DNA of 64,000 bases from Atopsyche davidsoni (taxonomy: Eukaryota; Arthropoda; Insecta; Trichoptera; Hydrobiosidae): assembly GCA_022113835.1 (NCBI GenBank), contig JAILWY010000029.1, forward strand, positions 1,560,001 to 1,624,000, in the 5' to 3' direction. The notes beneath the pieces are model-generated. The model was not told where the DNA came from. It made no database searches and was given only the letters and a program-made list of their open reading frames with translations. Within the stretch, counting starts at the first letter, position 1, and each line of letters begins with the position of its first letter. Positions 45,263-57,062 of this stretch are shown here, piece after piece. The position numbers and the translations under genes are program-made.

Positions 45263-46229
45263 TTGAAATCCTGAAAAATATCAATAAAAATGGTAAAACG
45301 AAGAAGAAAACGTATATTTAGAGTACGTAACAAGTATGAGAATTGATAAATGAAATACGTCATCATTCATAGATGCAAATTCTGAAAATAACGCGTGACT
45401 TATTGAATAAAGACCCATTTCGGTGATTGATGATCACAACAACTTGAACCGAAGAGAATTTTTTTTTTTTTTTTTTAATATGGGTTAAAATCAAATCCGA
45501 GCGAGGCTTCGCCCCGAGGCTCTATTCACGTCACAAATATCATTACTCGCTTCAATTTTGGATGACAAAGGAGTAGCGCTACACATGACGTCGCGTCTTA
45601 TCGTCGTAGCAAATTAAATACACCCCTTACGTAAGGAGGCAGAGTAAAGCGCGCGAGACCGCGCCGCTCTACGCACCATAGTACGATTCAAAAAAAAAAA
45701 AAAATTGAAAATCCGACACTGCGATATAACATGTACGTTATTTTTCATAACTACAACTCACATAAACCGTTTTTAAAAATATATTTTATATTACTTCGTT
45801 GCTTTTAAATAATCACCCTGTATATATATTACACAGTGACACAACCAGTTTAGTTTGTATCTTTGAATAATAATGAAAAAATCTGCATTTTTAAACAGTT
45901 TGATTCAAAATTCAAATACTTCTGAGTACATAATTTTTATGTTTTTTTTATTGGTGACCGGTTTCGTTAATATTTCACGTCACCAATGAACATGTGCAAA
46001 AATCACTCAACTATAAATCACTTGATAATTTTTAAGTGTGATATTTATAGCTTACAGTTTTTGTTGGTGAAACTGATTCACCCAGTATATATCTGAACAA
46101 CAAATGATTATTCAATATATGGCAACCAGCTGTATATAATAGACTCTCGCAATGTATCATATTTCTAATATGCGACGAACCGCGAACATCTTACGAAGAT
46201 AGCTGGTGAGGAGGCACCATGTGACAAAG
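45263..46229. other. Non-coding stretch, GC patch 45480-45690
   Basis: T-run at 45461-45477 and A-run at 45690-45703. A small potential hairpin at 45952-45990 (TTGGTGACCGGTTTCG...TTTCACGTCACCAA). No gene. Confidence 0.4.
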
Positions 46230-47240
46230 ATGTACGTAATTATGTTAAACAATACGCGACGCCATATTCTCTTGCTTCAGTCTCTGATATCCATTTTGAT
46301 TCTGGTAAGTAGGAAAGTAGCAACGCTACTAATGTATATTCACTGTGTAATTTATTACTTATATTATCTGAAGCAACTACAAATGCGTGGCTTGTTCAAA
46401 TTCACTTGATTTAATCTCTGATGTCAATTTTGATGCTTTCAAGGAGGAAAGTAGCAACGCTACTAATTCATATTTTATTTTAAAATTTATTGTTACATAC
46501 TATATGAAGATATCATCTAATGAATATGTACGTTAAACAATACGTGGTGCTATATTCTGTTGATTTAATCTCTGATGCGAATTTTGATGCTTACAAGGAG
46601 GAAAGTAGCAACGCTACTAATTCATATTTTATTTTATAATTTATTGTTACATACTATATGAAGATATCATCTAATAAATATGTACGTTAAACAATACGTG
46701 GTGCTATATTCTGTTGATTTAATCTCTGATGCGAATTTTGATGCTTACATGAAGGAAAGTAGCAACGCCACTAATTCATATTTTATTTTAAAATGTATTG
46801 TTACATACTATATGAAGATATCATCTAATAAATATGTACGTTAAACAATACGTGGTGCTTTATTCTCTTGATTTAATATCTGATGTCAATTTTGATGCTT
46901 TTAAGGAAGAAAGTAGCAACGCAATTAATTCATATTTAATTTATTATTACACACTACATGAAGGTATTATCTGATAAATATGTACGTTAAACAAAACGTG
47001 AAGCTGTATTCTCTTGCTTTGATCTCTGATATCTATTTTGTTGCTGATGAGAAAGAAAGTAGCAACGCAACAAATTCATAATTTATTTTTAAATTTATTA
47101 ATTCATACTATATGAAGCTTTTATTTAATAAATACGTACGTTGAACAATAAGTGGCACTAATTCAATCTCTGATATTCATTTTGATGCTGATAAGAAACA
47201 AAGTAGCAATGCAATTAATTCATATTCTGGTCTTTTCTCG
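46230..47240. repeat. 154-bp satellite, 7 units
   Basis: GTAGCAACGC anchors units at 46317, 46451, 46605, 46759, 46913 and 47059, with GTAGCAATGC at 47212 (spacings 134, 154, 154, 154, 146, 153). Each has AATCTCTGATxxxxATTTTG before and TAATTCATATTTTATTTT after. The anchor AGTAGCAACGCTACTA is an imperfect palindrome. The central three units are the most alike, so homogenisation is strongest in the middle. Confidence 0.93.
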
Positions 47241-48394
47241 TTTCAATTTTTATACATATATGAACCGAAAAATCCTTGGATAGACAAAAAAAAGCGACAG
47301 TTAAATTATTTATTGACTTACAAGTCTGATAAAGATACTTTTAATTTAATATTTTTTTAGAATCCCTGAAAATGATTCCAACACTTCAGCAAAAAATCCA
47401 GTGTAACAGCTTTTATAAATATATTTTTTTTGTACGTTTACTGTAAATAAATAATATAGTACGTGATACAATTTTTTTTTAAGTGGAGTGTTACAAATAT
47501 AAGTGATTTGCAATTATTTTTTTTTTTCAGTATTAATGGAATGCTCGCAGCCAACTTTATAATTAAACAAGCAATTACCCTTACGTATGATATATTCATG
47601 CGATATTCAAGATCCAGTTCCCGAGACGTTGGGATATACAGTGATAGCCATCTTGGCTGATCCAGAATATAAGTTAGGACAAACTTAATCCATCCGTGAA
47701 ATAACTAAATTATATGAGAGTGTACAGAGGTAGGCGGTCGTATACGTGTGCGCCTCCTACCTACATAAATACAGATTTCAAATGTATTTTGTATGGTCGT
47801 AGACGTTTTTGAATCCAGCGGCGGGTGCGGAGATGAATAATAGATATTCTCAACATTAAATTTAAAAAAAAAAAAAACTAATCTCGGATATTTGCGTATG
47901 AACAATACATTCATAGAATTTGCTGCAAGAAAAGTTTTCCAACATCCTCAACCTGTGATACAACACCCAAAATAATGGATTAATTGAAAAACACAGTAGC
48001 GTGCAAAGATTTGAACCAAAAAGCAAGTAAAATAGAGTGTATACAAATAAATAAAATAATTTACTACAGCACTGTGCTCTATGTGTTGCAACGCGTGAAC
48101 ACCTGCATATATTGGTAATACAAAAAGTATATATATTGATTGATTTCACAGCCCCCTTTTTGTAGTTGGACGCGCCGCCCTTGTGCTCCCAGGCGCGCCT
48201 CACCTTTACGTGTCTAATTTCTAAACCAAAGTTATATTAAAGTTTGCCAGTGGCGTCTCGGGGGGCGGAGGGGGCGGGGGATTACAATTCCGCGGGCGCA
48301 GAGTCGCCTCGTGATAATATTATTTCTACGAATGTCTTACATAAATATAAAATAAATTTTTGCTGGAACTAAACATTTATAGCTATGCACTTTT
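47241..48394. other. Non-coding stretch, GC patch 48150-48310
   Basis: AGCCATCTTGGCTG at 47646 is a short palindrome. Short frames here (47463-47660, 47705-48203) show no domain. AT-rich otherwise. Confidence 0.4.
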
Positions 48395-48592
48395 ATATAT
48401 ATATAGTCATTCTGTACCCTGAGCGTGTGTAAAGGATCGGAAATGGAGTAGTAGACTTGGAATGATTGTCAAAAGACGTACTCTGGAAGTACCTTGGTTG
48501 GTGCATAAGAAGTATCAGATCTAAACGCCAGAGCTTTGTAAAGAAATGATTATATAAAAATGTTTATGGGCAGCAGACTTTTCCGTGTAGAT
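48395..48592 (+). mobile_element. LINE fragment, left part (split by hAT)
   Basis: TGTGTAAAGGATCGGAAATGGAGTAGTAGACTTGGAATGATTG is the inverted match of 49.82 kb and 34.3 kb. It runs on to GGGCAGCAGACTTTTCC, then stops at the hAT start. Confidence 0.6.
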
Positions 48593-49012
48593 CAAAGTTT
48601 CCCAAACTATTTTGTCCCGTCAACCCCTAATATTGAATTTTTGCAAATTCATCATCTTCAAACATATTTTTGACATCTGATATACAGGGTGCGCCATATT
48701 TTATATCGGTATGTAAACATTGAATAACTATTTCTTTTTTTTTGTAAGAAGGTTGACAACTGCACTGAATCTCTTATCCATGTAGTATGAAGATGAAGAA
48801 GCTATCAAAAACGTTCTTGCGATAGTCCATAATGCAGGAATAACAGTATTATTCAGGTTCAATTATGACATTTACGGAATGCCTAAATTTTGGTGATGAC
48901 CTGCTTTAACGGGAACCCTATTTACAGTTCGTGGACCCCCGATTATATTTTTCGCTATCATCGACCCCTTGCAGGGCAAAATCGACCCCTGGGGGTTGAT
49001 ATTGACTACTTT
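48593..49012 (-). mobile_element. hAT deletion derivative, one end damaged
   Basis: Starts CAAAGTTTCCCAAACTATTT after GTGTAGAT and shares the whole interior with the 42.0-kb copy (captured GCGCCATATTTTAT end, GACCCCTTGCAGGGC motif). The expected GGGAACCAGTG end is replaced by TTTGAAAACCATG, so the right terminus and duplication are lost into the LINE sequence. Confidence 0.8.
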
Positions 49013-49080
49013 GAAAACCATGAACACTGGTTCAACATGCGTATACGCTCAGTGAAATAATCGCCAACCTTTTTCGATGA
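49013..49080 (+). mobile_element. LINE 3' end, right part
   Basis: AAAACCATGAACACTGGTTCAAC leads into VQHAYTLSEIIANLFR and a stop at 49079. Together with 48395-48592 it flanks the hAT insertion. Confidence 0.6.
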
Positions 49081-49529
49081 AAAACCCAGTCACCTGTGTA
49101 AACTCGCAGTTCATTTTCATGCGATTTTTTTTTATTTTCTTCTCGGGTTTAACGTGTCAAGAGTCGCTTATAAATAAACTCAATAAATATATTGAAGTCA
49201 AGACGCCTTCTCTGGCGTCACATATATCAATATTCCAGCACACACGCCTTGCGCTGCGGTGGCGAACACGCCCCTTAATCTCGGCGACCCCCTCCCCCGC
49301 CCCTGGGCTGCACCCCTTTAGCCCACCCCCTCGCCCCGCGGGGTAGATAAGCGCGGGAACAATGCCCGCCGCCCCTGGCTCGAGAAAATTGGAAAGCAAC
49401 TGCCGGAGACATCTTATATTGTGACTCGCGTCAGATTTCGACTCTCTCTGTGTAGACCGGCTCGGAGCAACTTTCAGGCCTGAAAATATTTTTTTCAGGA
49501 AAATGTGACGTTTGCGTAAAAATTTGCGG
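49081..49529. other. GC island 49200-49400 and flanks
   Basis: CpG-rich, with CCCCCTCCCCCGCCCC near 49289 and CGCGGGGTAGATAAGCGCGG at 49337. Frames on both strands cross it but share no known domain. Confidence 0.4.
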
Positions 49530-49890
49530 AGACTGGCGATCATTTCACTGAGCCAGTATTCATGGTTTAGTGGGTCCTTCTAGTCAAAGTTGCAAAGCTC
49601 GGGCGTTTAGATCTGATACTCCTTCTGAAGCTGGTTATAAAAACAATAGCCTCAGAGGACATCCCTCCAAGTGCACTACTCCATTACCGATCCTATACAA
49701 AACCTCATGGTACAGAATGGGGAGAGCTGCCCAATAGCATTATTATAAAATCCTTTCCATACAAAAGCTCTGGCGTTTAGTTCTGATACTCTTTCTGCAC
49801 CAAGCAAGGTACTCAATCATTCCATGTCCACTACTCCATTACCGATCCTTTACACACGCCCAGAGAATAGAGTGAAGAGAGAGATATAAA
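49530..49890 (-). mobile_element. LINE 3'-end fragment, longest upstream coverage
   Basis: The minus-strand terminal peptide (LSEMIASLRK) at 49530-49556 is followed upstream by the CCAATAGCATTATTAT block (49732) and CATTCCATGTCCACTACTCC (49820). The block order is the same as at 61.15-61.37 kb. Confidence 0.55.
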
Positions 49891-51185
49891 AGCACATCTC
49901 CGAAAAATCATAATTAAAAACCCTGGAATCGGTTATACAAAATTATCTGCTAAATACTTATTTTTGAGCTTTTTTTATTTTTCAATGTTACATTCGTAAT
50001 CTTTCTTCTTTGTTTCATTTCTGAACATGAAATTTGAATAGCAATTTGTATATATATTAGATTTATACGCAGAAATGAATAAATTTGTATTATTCACCTA
50101 CAACAGGTACACTGTGCATAGATTTTTTTTATGTAGCGTATTTGTATGGGGTATCGCAAATTTGAGTACTCTATCGCGAATGGCTAATAACTGTTATTAT
50201 TTATATCATAGTTAATATGATCTGAACTTTAAATGTGTAATATCCAAAGATTAATATCAATTTGGGATATTTAGTGGATGTGCAAGTTGTAGTTCAGGCA
50301 ACTTGGCGTATAGTTGAAACAAACTTGGCACGTAGTTCTAAATTACCTTACCGCGTCGTTCAACAACTTCCAATATGCATTAGAAGCGCAATCGTTTTTA
50401 ATTACAATTGATATTGCAAGCAATCGACTTTACTCACCACCGAATCAGGCTAATGGCGTCTTATACGTATAAAAAAAAAATTTAAAAAATTAATACTACT
50501 AATATCACGCATTGCCTGAAATATTACGTTTCCATGAAAATGTTTTTTCACCGTTCATATAAAATGCATTTGACTTTACTCACTGCCAAATTATTTATTA
50601 TTATTATATTGCTAGCTATTTTTTATATTATATTCTAATAAAAAAAAAAACTTTGAGCATTAAATTTTTAATAAAAAAATAATAGTATATTCTAAAAATG
50701 TAGCAGCTACAATGAAACTCACTAAGACAAAGAGTTTAATACAAAAATATATCTCTTGTTATGTTTGCTGTCAAGTTTTTTTATTATTACCAGTAAAATT
50801 AGTAAGCATACATAAATATGACTAAAAGCAAGTATAATTGTTAATATAAACATTAAAAGGTTTTTGAAGCATACGCAAAAAAATTTAGGCTTTCTTAATG
50901 ATCTCAGAGCATTTTTTCATTACAATAGTCATTTAAAAAGGTCACTCAGAATTTTCAAGCTAAAGCAGCCCAAACACGTTGCAACACAGCTGACGTTGAT
51001 TGATTTTTTTTAGCGTGCATTAAAAAATATTCATTTTCTAGGTGAATACAATATATATTAGTTAAGAGGGTTTTTTTTTGTAGGCAAATTTGGATAAAGC
51101 CGCGAAATCTCACGCAGACTTATGTCTATTTTGTGGATTGAACGTCAACCAAGTGCGTATTTATTTATCTATACAGGTATATATT
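49891..51185. other. AT-rich non-coding stretch
   Basis: No gene. At 50978 GCCCAAACACGTTGCAACACAGCTGACG belongs to a dispersed motif group (see findings). Confidence 0.4.
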
Positions 51186-52755
51186 AATATAAATATGATT
51201 AGGCACATTTTTTCAACCTTTGATTGTACGTTAGTTCATATGTAGATTATGATTATTAAAAATTCCCGCTAAGTAGAAGCGGCTCGTTAGCACAATCAGA
51301 TAAATGCACTTGCCATGTAGGATTGGTGATGTGAACTCGAATCTCAACACAAGTAACGATGATATTTGTCTTTGCATGTCTTACTTTGTGTGAGGGCACC
51401 TTTTTTTAACCATCGGTTCATATGTAGATTATGATTGTTAAAAATTATCTGCTAAGTAGAAGCGGCTCGTTAGCACAATCGCATAAATGCACTGGCCAAA
51501 CAGGCTCGGTGATGTGAACTCGAATCTCAACACAAGTCACGATGATATTTGTCTTTGCATGTCTTACTTTGTGTGAGGGCACATTTTTTCAACCATTGAT
51601 TAACATATGTGGATTATGATTATTAAAAATTATCTGCTAAGTAGATAGAAGCGGCTCGTTAGCACAATCGCATAAATGCACTGGCCAAACAGGCTCGGTG
51701 ATGTGAACTCGAATCTCAACACAAGTAACGATGATATTTGTCTTTGCATGTCTTACTTTGTGTGAGGGCACCTTTTTTCAACCATTGATTAATATGTAGA
51801 ATATGATTGTTAAAAATTCCCGCTAAGTAGAAGCGGCTCGTTAGCATAATCGGATAAATGCACTTGCCATGTAGGTTTGGTGATGTGAACTCGAATCTCA
51901 ACACAAGTAACGATGATATTTGTCTTTGCATGTCTTACTTTGTGTGAGGGCACCTTTTTTTAACCATCGGTTCATATGTAGATTATGATTGTTAAAAATT
52001 ATCTGCTAAGTAGAAGCGGCTCGTTAGCACAATCGGATAAATGCACAGCCCGTGTAGACTTGTGGACGTGAATTCGAATCTCAACACAAGTCGCGATGAT
52101 ATTTGTCTCTGGATGTCTTACTTTGTGTGAGGGCACCTTTTTTTAACCATCGGTTCATATGTAGATTATGATTGTAAAAAATTCCCTCTAAGTAGAAGCG
52201 GCTCGTTAGCATAATATAATAAATGCACCGGCCACACAGGCTCGGTGACATGAGCTAGAATCTCAACACAAGTCACGATGATATTTGTCTTTGCATGTCT
52301 TACTTTGTGTGAGGGCATATTTTTTTAAAAATTCCCGCCAAGTAGAAGCGGCTCGCTAGCACAAACGGATAAATGCACCGGCCATGTAGACTTGGGGACG
52401 TGAATTCGAATCTCACCACAAGTAACGATGATATTTGTCTTTGCATGTCTTACTTTGTGTGAGGTCACATTTTTTAAAAAATTCCCGCCAAGTAGAAGCG
52501 GCTCGTTAGCCTAATCGGATAAATGCACCGGCCATGTAGGTTTGGTGATGTGAACTCAAATCTCAACACAAGTCGCGATGATATTTGTCTTTGCATGTCT
52601 TACATTGTGTGAGGGCACATTTTTTTAAAAATTCCCGCGAAGAAGAAGCGGCTCGCTAGCACAATCGCATAAATGCACCGGCCATGTAGACTTGGGAACG
52701 TGAATTCGAATCTCACCACAAGTCGCGATGATATTTGTCTTTGCGTCTGAGGGTA
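51186..52755 (+). repeat. Nine-unit tandem array built from a tRNA-derived SINE
   Basis: Units are anchored by AAGTAGAAGCGGCTCG at 51271, 51454, 51639 (as AAGTAGATAGAAGCGGCTCG), 51825, 52008, 52190, 52340, 52490 and 52640 (as AAGAAGAAGCGGCTCG). The first six spacings are 182-186 bp and the last three are 150 bp, the short form lacking a 33-bp CATxxxTTCATATGTAGATTATGATTG block. Each unit holds GGCTCGTTAGCACAATCGGA (box A-like) and GTGAACTCGAATCTCAACAC (box B-like), with the CGATGATATTT tail of the SINEs at 9.3 kb. So each unit is a SINE monomer, and the array is a SINE-derived satellite. Confidence 0.92.
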
Positions 52756-53364
52756 CTTTTCTTTGGTATTTCCAATAACGTCCCGACAGATTTAGACATG
52801 ACAACAACAATGCGTCGGCAAAGGCCGCAAAAACCCTCGCAGAACACAGCCCCCGAATATCGCACGGCGGTTTCTCATTATAAGCCCGTCTTTGTTCTGC
52901 GAGCGGCGCAGGGGGTGGCGGCTCGCAGCCCGCAAGACGCCGCACCCCCACCCCCCCCAGAATGCTTAAGAAGCAGCCATTTTGAATTTAGAGCAGGGAC
53001 GCGGCATGCCGTCCCGCTCGCACTCGCACAGCCCGCGCCGCTCCGTCTCTCTCGCACCTATCCGCGGGTCGCCGTCTTTATAAGTGGTGGGAAACACCTA
53101 TTGATTTCTTAGAAGCTTTCCCGCGCCACCCCCCTCCCCCACGGCTTCCTCTTCTTCTCGCACCCCCCCCCCCCACTCTCCCCCCCCCCCCAGCGAGCTT
53201 CATCCCCCCCTTTTCTGTGAGTAGATTTTGTAAGGCTCTATACGTATAGTTGCGGTTTTCCGCTGGGTGTGGATCTATAGATATGCGTTAGATCACAAAC
53301 GTGAAAAGTTTGCTTGTACGTATAACACTACTTGCTTCTTTAGAAATCTGGGCAATTCAGTGTT
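52756..53364. other. GC island with C-runs
   Basis: 52790-53220 is the longest GC-rich block of the window, directly after the SINE array. It contains GCAGCCATTTTGAATTT (52974) and C-runs at 53162-53192 (quadruplex or i-motif potential). Two long overlapping frames cross it on opposite strands; neither shows a domain. Confidence 0.45.
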
Positions 53365-54215
53365 TATTTTTAGGCATTCTTTCTTTGGAGCATGTTTCAA
53401 CTTTTCATCTGAACATATGACGCTCACTTAGGTGGAGTAGCAGTTGAAGAGCACGTGCTATATATCATTAGTCAAACCTGCTATCATCATAGAGCAGGTT
53501 TCTGCATCTTGACCGAAAGGCTTATTTATTCAGGTTATATGAAATCCTGAAAACCGGAATTATCAGCTAAGGTTTGAAAAATTGCGATTATTTGCTAAAT
53601 GCTAGTCTCGAAGGCATGAATCAAAACTTGCAGGGTAATTTTATTTAGTTATGAAAATATAGAATAGAGCCTTCTTACCCGCATTCCTCTTTATTATTCG
53701 GCAATGCTTTTCGAGACTTCTTTCTTTGGAGCATAGATGGGATCAACTTTTCATCTGTAGATATGACGCCCACTTAGGTGGAGTAGCAGTTGAAGAGCAC
53801 GTGCTCTATATCATTACTCAAACCTGCTATCATCACAGAGCAGATTTCTGCATCACGACTTTTAACTAATCGTTTAACTGCCTTAGCGACAAGAATATGA
53901 AGAAGGTTCGTGCTTAAAGAGTTTCTTTACTCAGTACCAAAGTTTGCACCACTCATAAAGATACCTTCTAAAAAGATACATATAAAACTTTTGAATATTA
54001 CAAAATATTTTTTAAAAAAAAGCCTTATTCATTCAGGTTATATAAAATCCCTACGGAGCCGAAAACGTTACAAACCGGAATTATCAGTTAAGGTTTGAAA
54101 AATTGCGATTATTTGCTAAATTGATGCTCTCAGAGGGATCGATCAATACTTGAGACATGATTGCTTATACTGGGTAATTTTATTTAGTTATGAAAATATA
54201 GAATAGAGCCTTATC
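53365..54215. repeat. Two-copy direct duplication
   Basis: TTCTTTCTTTGGAGCAT at 53378 and 53717 starts two copies. Both have CACTTAGGTGGAGTAGCAGTTGAAGAGCACGTGCT, CAAACCTGCTATCATCA, ACCGGAATTATCAGxTAAGGTTTGAAAAATTGCG and TTTTATTTAGTTATGAAAATATAGAATAGAGCCTT. The second copy holds an extra stretch (about 53860-54020) not in the first. Confidence 0.85.
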
Positions 54216-54227
54216 GCGCCCTGCTAC

Positions 54228-54275
54228 CCGCGCCCCCATGCGCCCCCATGCGCCCCCATGTGCCCCCCTGGCCCC
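54228..54275. repeat. 10-bp C-rich minisatellite
   Basis: CGCCCCCATG repeated about four times (last as TGCCCCCCTG) within a GC patch 54220-54360. Confidence 0.85.
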
Positions 54276-55324
54276 TGTCTCGCCATTGGCTGCGCCGCGC
54301 CTTCTTGAGACGTTTTCTGTTCCATAACCCGCGCCCTGCCTCCACCCCGCTCTCCCCCCGACTAAATATATTATGGAATTATAAAGACACGGATACCTAC
54401 TTCAGCCAAGGTGTATTTTCTTCTACCGCAATGACACCATCTTCACTAGTATCACTCTCAAACCAAAGCATGAATTTCTAGAGTATTATTAATTATGCGT
54501 TCTTGTGTGTTTCGATCGTGATACTGAGCTCATCTTCAATGATTTAAACTCCTTGAATACTGTCAAATCACTGAGACGCAAAAATATTTATAACAACCGC
54601 TTATATCTACGAATATAAACATGCAACTTAAGGGATGAATCACTATGCCTTTCTACCTCTATATAATCACAACAGATAAAATATTGTTAGCTCTTGAGTT
54701 TTTGTCTATACGTACTTGTTATTTATATATATATTTTTTAATAAAACCGGTACTCGTGAGACGCAAAACGTTCAATTTTTTTTATTTAAAGGGTTTAAAT
54801 GCAACTAGACTAACGTGTCTTCAAGAAAGAACTTGTTCTATATTGTTATCGAGTTAATACATTAAAATTTATACCGTATTGAATATAACCGAAGCCCATC
54901 TTTTGATGAGCAGGTAGTCGTGAGAAATTAAATTTCAAAATCAAGAATTGCGTATTAAACTGGAAAGTCCTGAATTGACACTCAGGTGCTATCTGGTTTG
55001 ATGGGAGATTCGTACCCTTATTTTAGGGGTTGATGTACATCTGTAAGTTCGGGGGTAGGCACGGCCGGACCTGCCCGAAGGGTCGAAACGGGATGTTTAT
55101 GTGCCGACTGTATATTTAATGGAGTGTTACAATCGACTGCAAGAAATTTATAATTTTGTATCCCGTGTTGTAACGCACATGTGCGGCACTTGTGCAGCAC
55201 ATGCATAAAATGCATTGCAAAGCAAAAATACAAGCATTACGTGAACTCAACGGAAAATTTTAAGTGTGAGTACTTTTGCCATTTTAAGGACTTTAAAGTA
55301 AATCACATTATACCAATATAAACA
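54276..55324. other. Non-coding stretch, possible exon remnant at 54401-54477 (minus)
   Basis: AT-rich except 54280-54360. 54401-54477 on the minus strand is open, acidic and bounded by AG and GT (see findings). No other signal. Confidence 0.35.
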
Positions 55325-55410
55325 GTCTTCAAATCGTGAGCACGATGACATCAACCGGAGATCTTTAGATCATAAATCAACGGTCTAATCACTGAGCCAA
55401 CTAGCCAATT
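55325..55410 (-). repeat. tRNA-derived SINE-like fragment, second family
   Basis: The minus strand reads GGCTAGTTGGCTCAGTGATTAG, a good tRNA D-arm/box A. About 30 bp later comes a poor box B (CCGGTTGATGTCATCG). The head differs from the 9.3-kb family. A related head, GGCTTGTTGGCTCAG, occurs at 63222. Confidence 0.5.
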
Positions 55411-55479
55411 ATTATATTGAAATTATCAATATTAAGATTAGTGTTATAAATAACAATTTTTCAGTTTATCAGTTTAAAG

Positions 55480-55891
55480 CATAGGCTCCCAAATTATTTT
55501 CTCCCGTTGACCCCTTGACATATTTTTGACATCTGATATGCAGGGTGCGCCATATTTTATGTCGGTGTGTAAACATTGAATAACTATATTTTTTTTTGTA
55601 AGAAGGTTGACAACTGCACTGAAACCCTTCTCCATGTAATATGAAGATGGAAAACTATCAAAAACCTTCTTGCAATAGTCTATAATGCAGGATTAGCAGC
55701 ATTATTATGTAAGTACACAGGTTCAATCTGTTTTCAATTATAACATTTACGGAATGCCTAAATTTTAGTGATGACCTGCTTAAATGGAATCCACTCTCGA
55801 AGACCCCCAATTTAATTTTTCGCTATCATCGACCCCTTGCAGGGCAAAATCGACCCCTGGGGGTCGATATTGACCACTTTGGGAACCAGTG
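55480..55891 (-). mobile_element. hAT deletion derivative, 412 bp
   Basis: CATAGGCTCCCAAATTATTT at the left and TTTGGGAACCAGTG at the right. Flanks GTTTAAAG (55472-55479) and GTTTAATG (55892-55899) agree at seven of eight positions. The interior is as in the 42.0-kb copy. Confidence 0.9.
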
Positions 55892-56018
55892 GTTTAATGT
55901 TAAAGTAAACGCTTTCGTCTGTGTTCACAACTTTTGTACAAAAACGAAATCACTTGCGTTGCAAAGTATTCACAGTCTCCTAGCCATACAGTTTAATATT
56001 GTGCGTATAGAACATGCT

Positions 56019-56464
56019 TCATGTACGAATTATATGATTCTGTTGTTCACAGCGAGAATTTCATATTTAAAATTTTTACAAAAATGTCCAAAATCCAGTT
56101 TATGTCAGCTTGACACAAGTGCCAATTTTATTTTTTAGTTGCGTTCGAAATTATTAATCACATCATTAATAACTTGAAATGCCTCCTAAAAAAAATAACA
56201 CCGTCTAAGCACAGCAAACGTAATTAAAAAAGTGAACGTGATAAAGACTGCATCTAATAAAGAACAGTGCAGTGAAAGTGATTCGATGTTCGTGACATGT
56301 GTGAAATGTGATATTTCCTAGAATGGCTTTGCTTTCAAAATTAATATCCGGTTACTAAAAAAATATGTGTACAAAATATTCATCTAATTGTCAGCAAAAC
56401 ATATGTTCAAACACTATTGCATCGTTCATCAAATACGTCATTTTATGACGGGCTACATTTCTAG
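56019..56464 (+). mobile_element. Helitron 3' part, 5' end not found
   Basis: GTACGAATTATATGATTCTG through GACGGGCTACATTTCTAG (then T) matches the Helitron at 32.1-32.36 kb. A clean stem-loop, CGTCA-TTTTA-TGACG, stands 15 bp before the terminal CTAG. Between the shared ends it has about 190 bp that the other copy lacks, beginning ATGCCTCCTAAAAAAAATAA, possibly the start of the parent replicase frame (Met-Pro-Pro-Lys-Lys), stopped within ten codons. Confidence 0.75.
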
Positions 56465-57062
56465 TAATATAATAAATACGCATCCGATTGAAATTTTTCA
56501 TAATAAACTATTTTACTACGAATTAGGACAACGCCTGAAATTCTCGCAAGCTCGCAAGGCAAACTTATGGGGATAAATCCCTCGAAAAACGCCCCCGCGG
56601 CGCGGAAGCCATCTTAAAACTACCCCTCAACCCCCACACAGCCGCTTCCCGCAGCGCATTTAAACGGGGTACTTTCTCATACGAGCGCTGTTTACCCCGC
56701 CCGCCGGGGGGTGATTTCATCCCCCTCATCGCCGAAGGGGGGGATGCTCGCCCCCCTCACTACAATTTCGCTCAGTGCCATTAACTATGTATTTTCCGTT
56801 ATAAAGACGCCGCGCCGGCTTCCTCCTTCGTTTTGCCTGCCATCTCTCCACCCCCATGCCATGCCATGGGGGTGGTTTTGCCACCCCATGACTTCCCCCC
56901 CCTTCGTGTTTTTGGTATCTGTGTGTATACACACGCTCGCAGCACTATTATATGATCAGTGGAGTGCCGCAAACTTTGCGGCAACTACAGCCGATTTGAT
57001 GCTATACCTAACCTGACACAACTAGTTTTCTTTCACTCACAATATCTTTATCATATATTAAA
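56465..57062. other. GC island 56580-56900 and flanks
   Basis: GGAAGCCATCTTAAAACTACCCC at 56604 combines two island words. GATTTCATCCCCCTCATC lies at 56711 and CATGCCATGCCATGG near 56855. No defensible gene. Confidence 0.4.

Noticed and set aside
52625..53112. Two overlapping frames of 108 and 125 codons on opposite strands
   Set aside because: Both lie in the GC island next to the SINE array, where stop codons are rare by composition. Part of the minus frame is SINE sequence.
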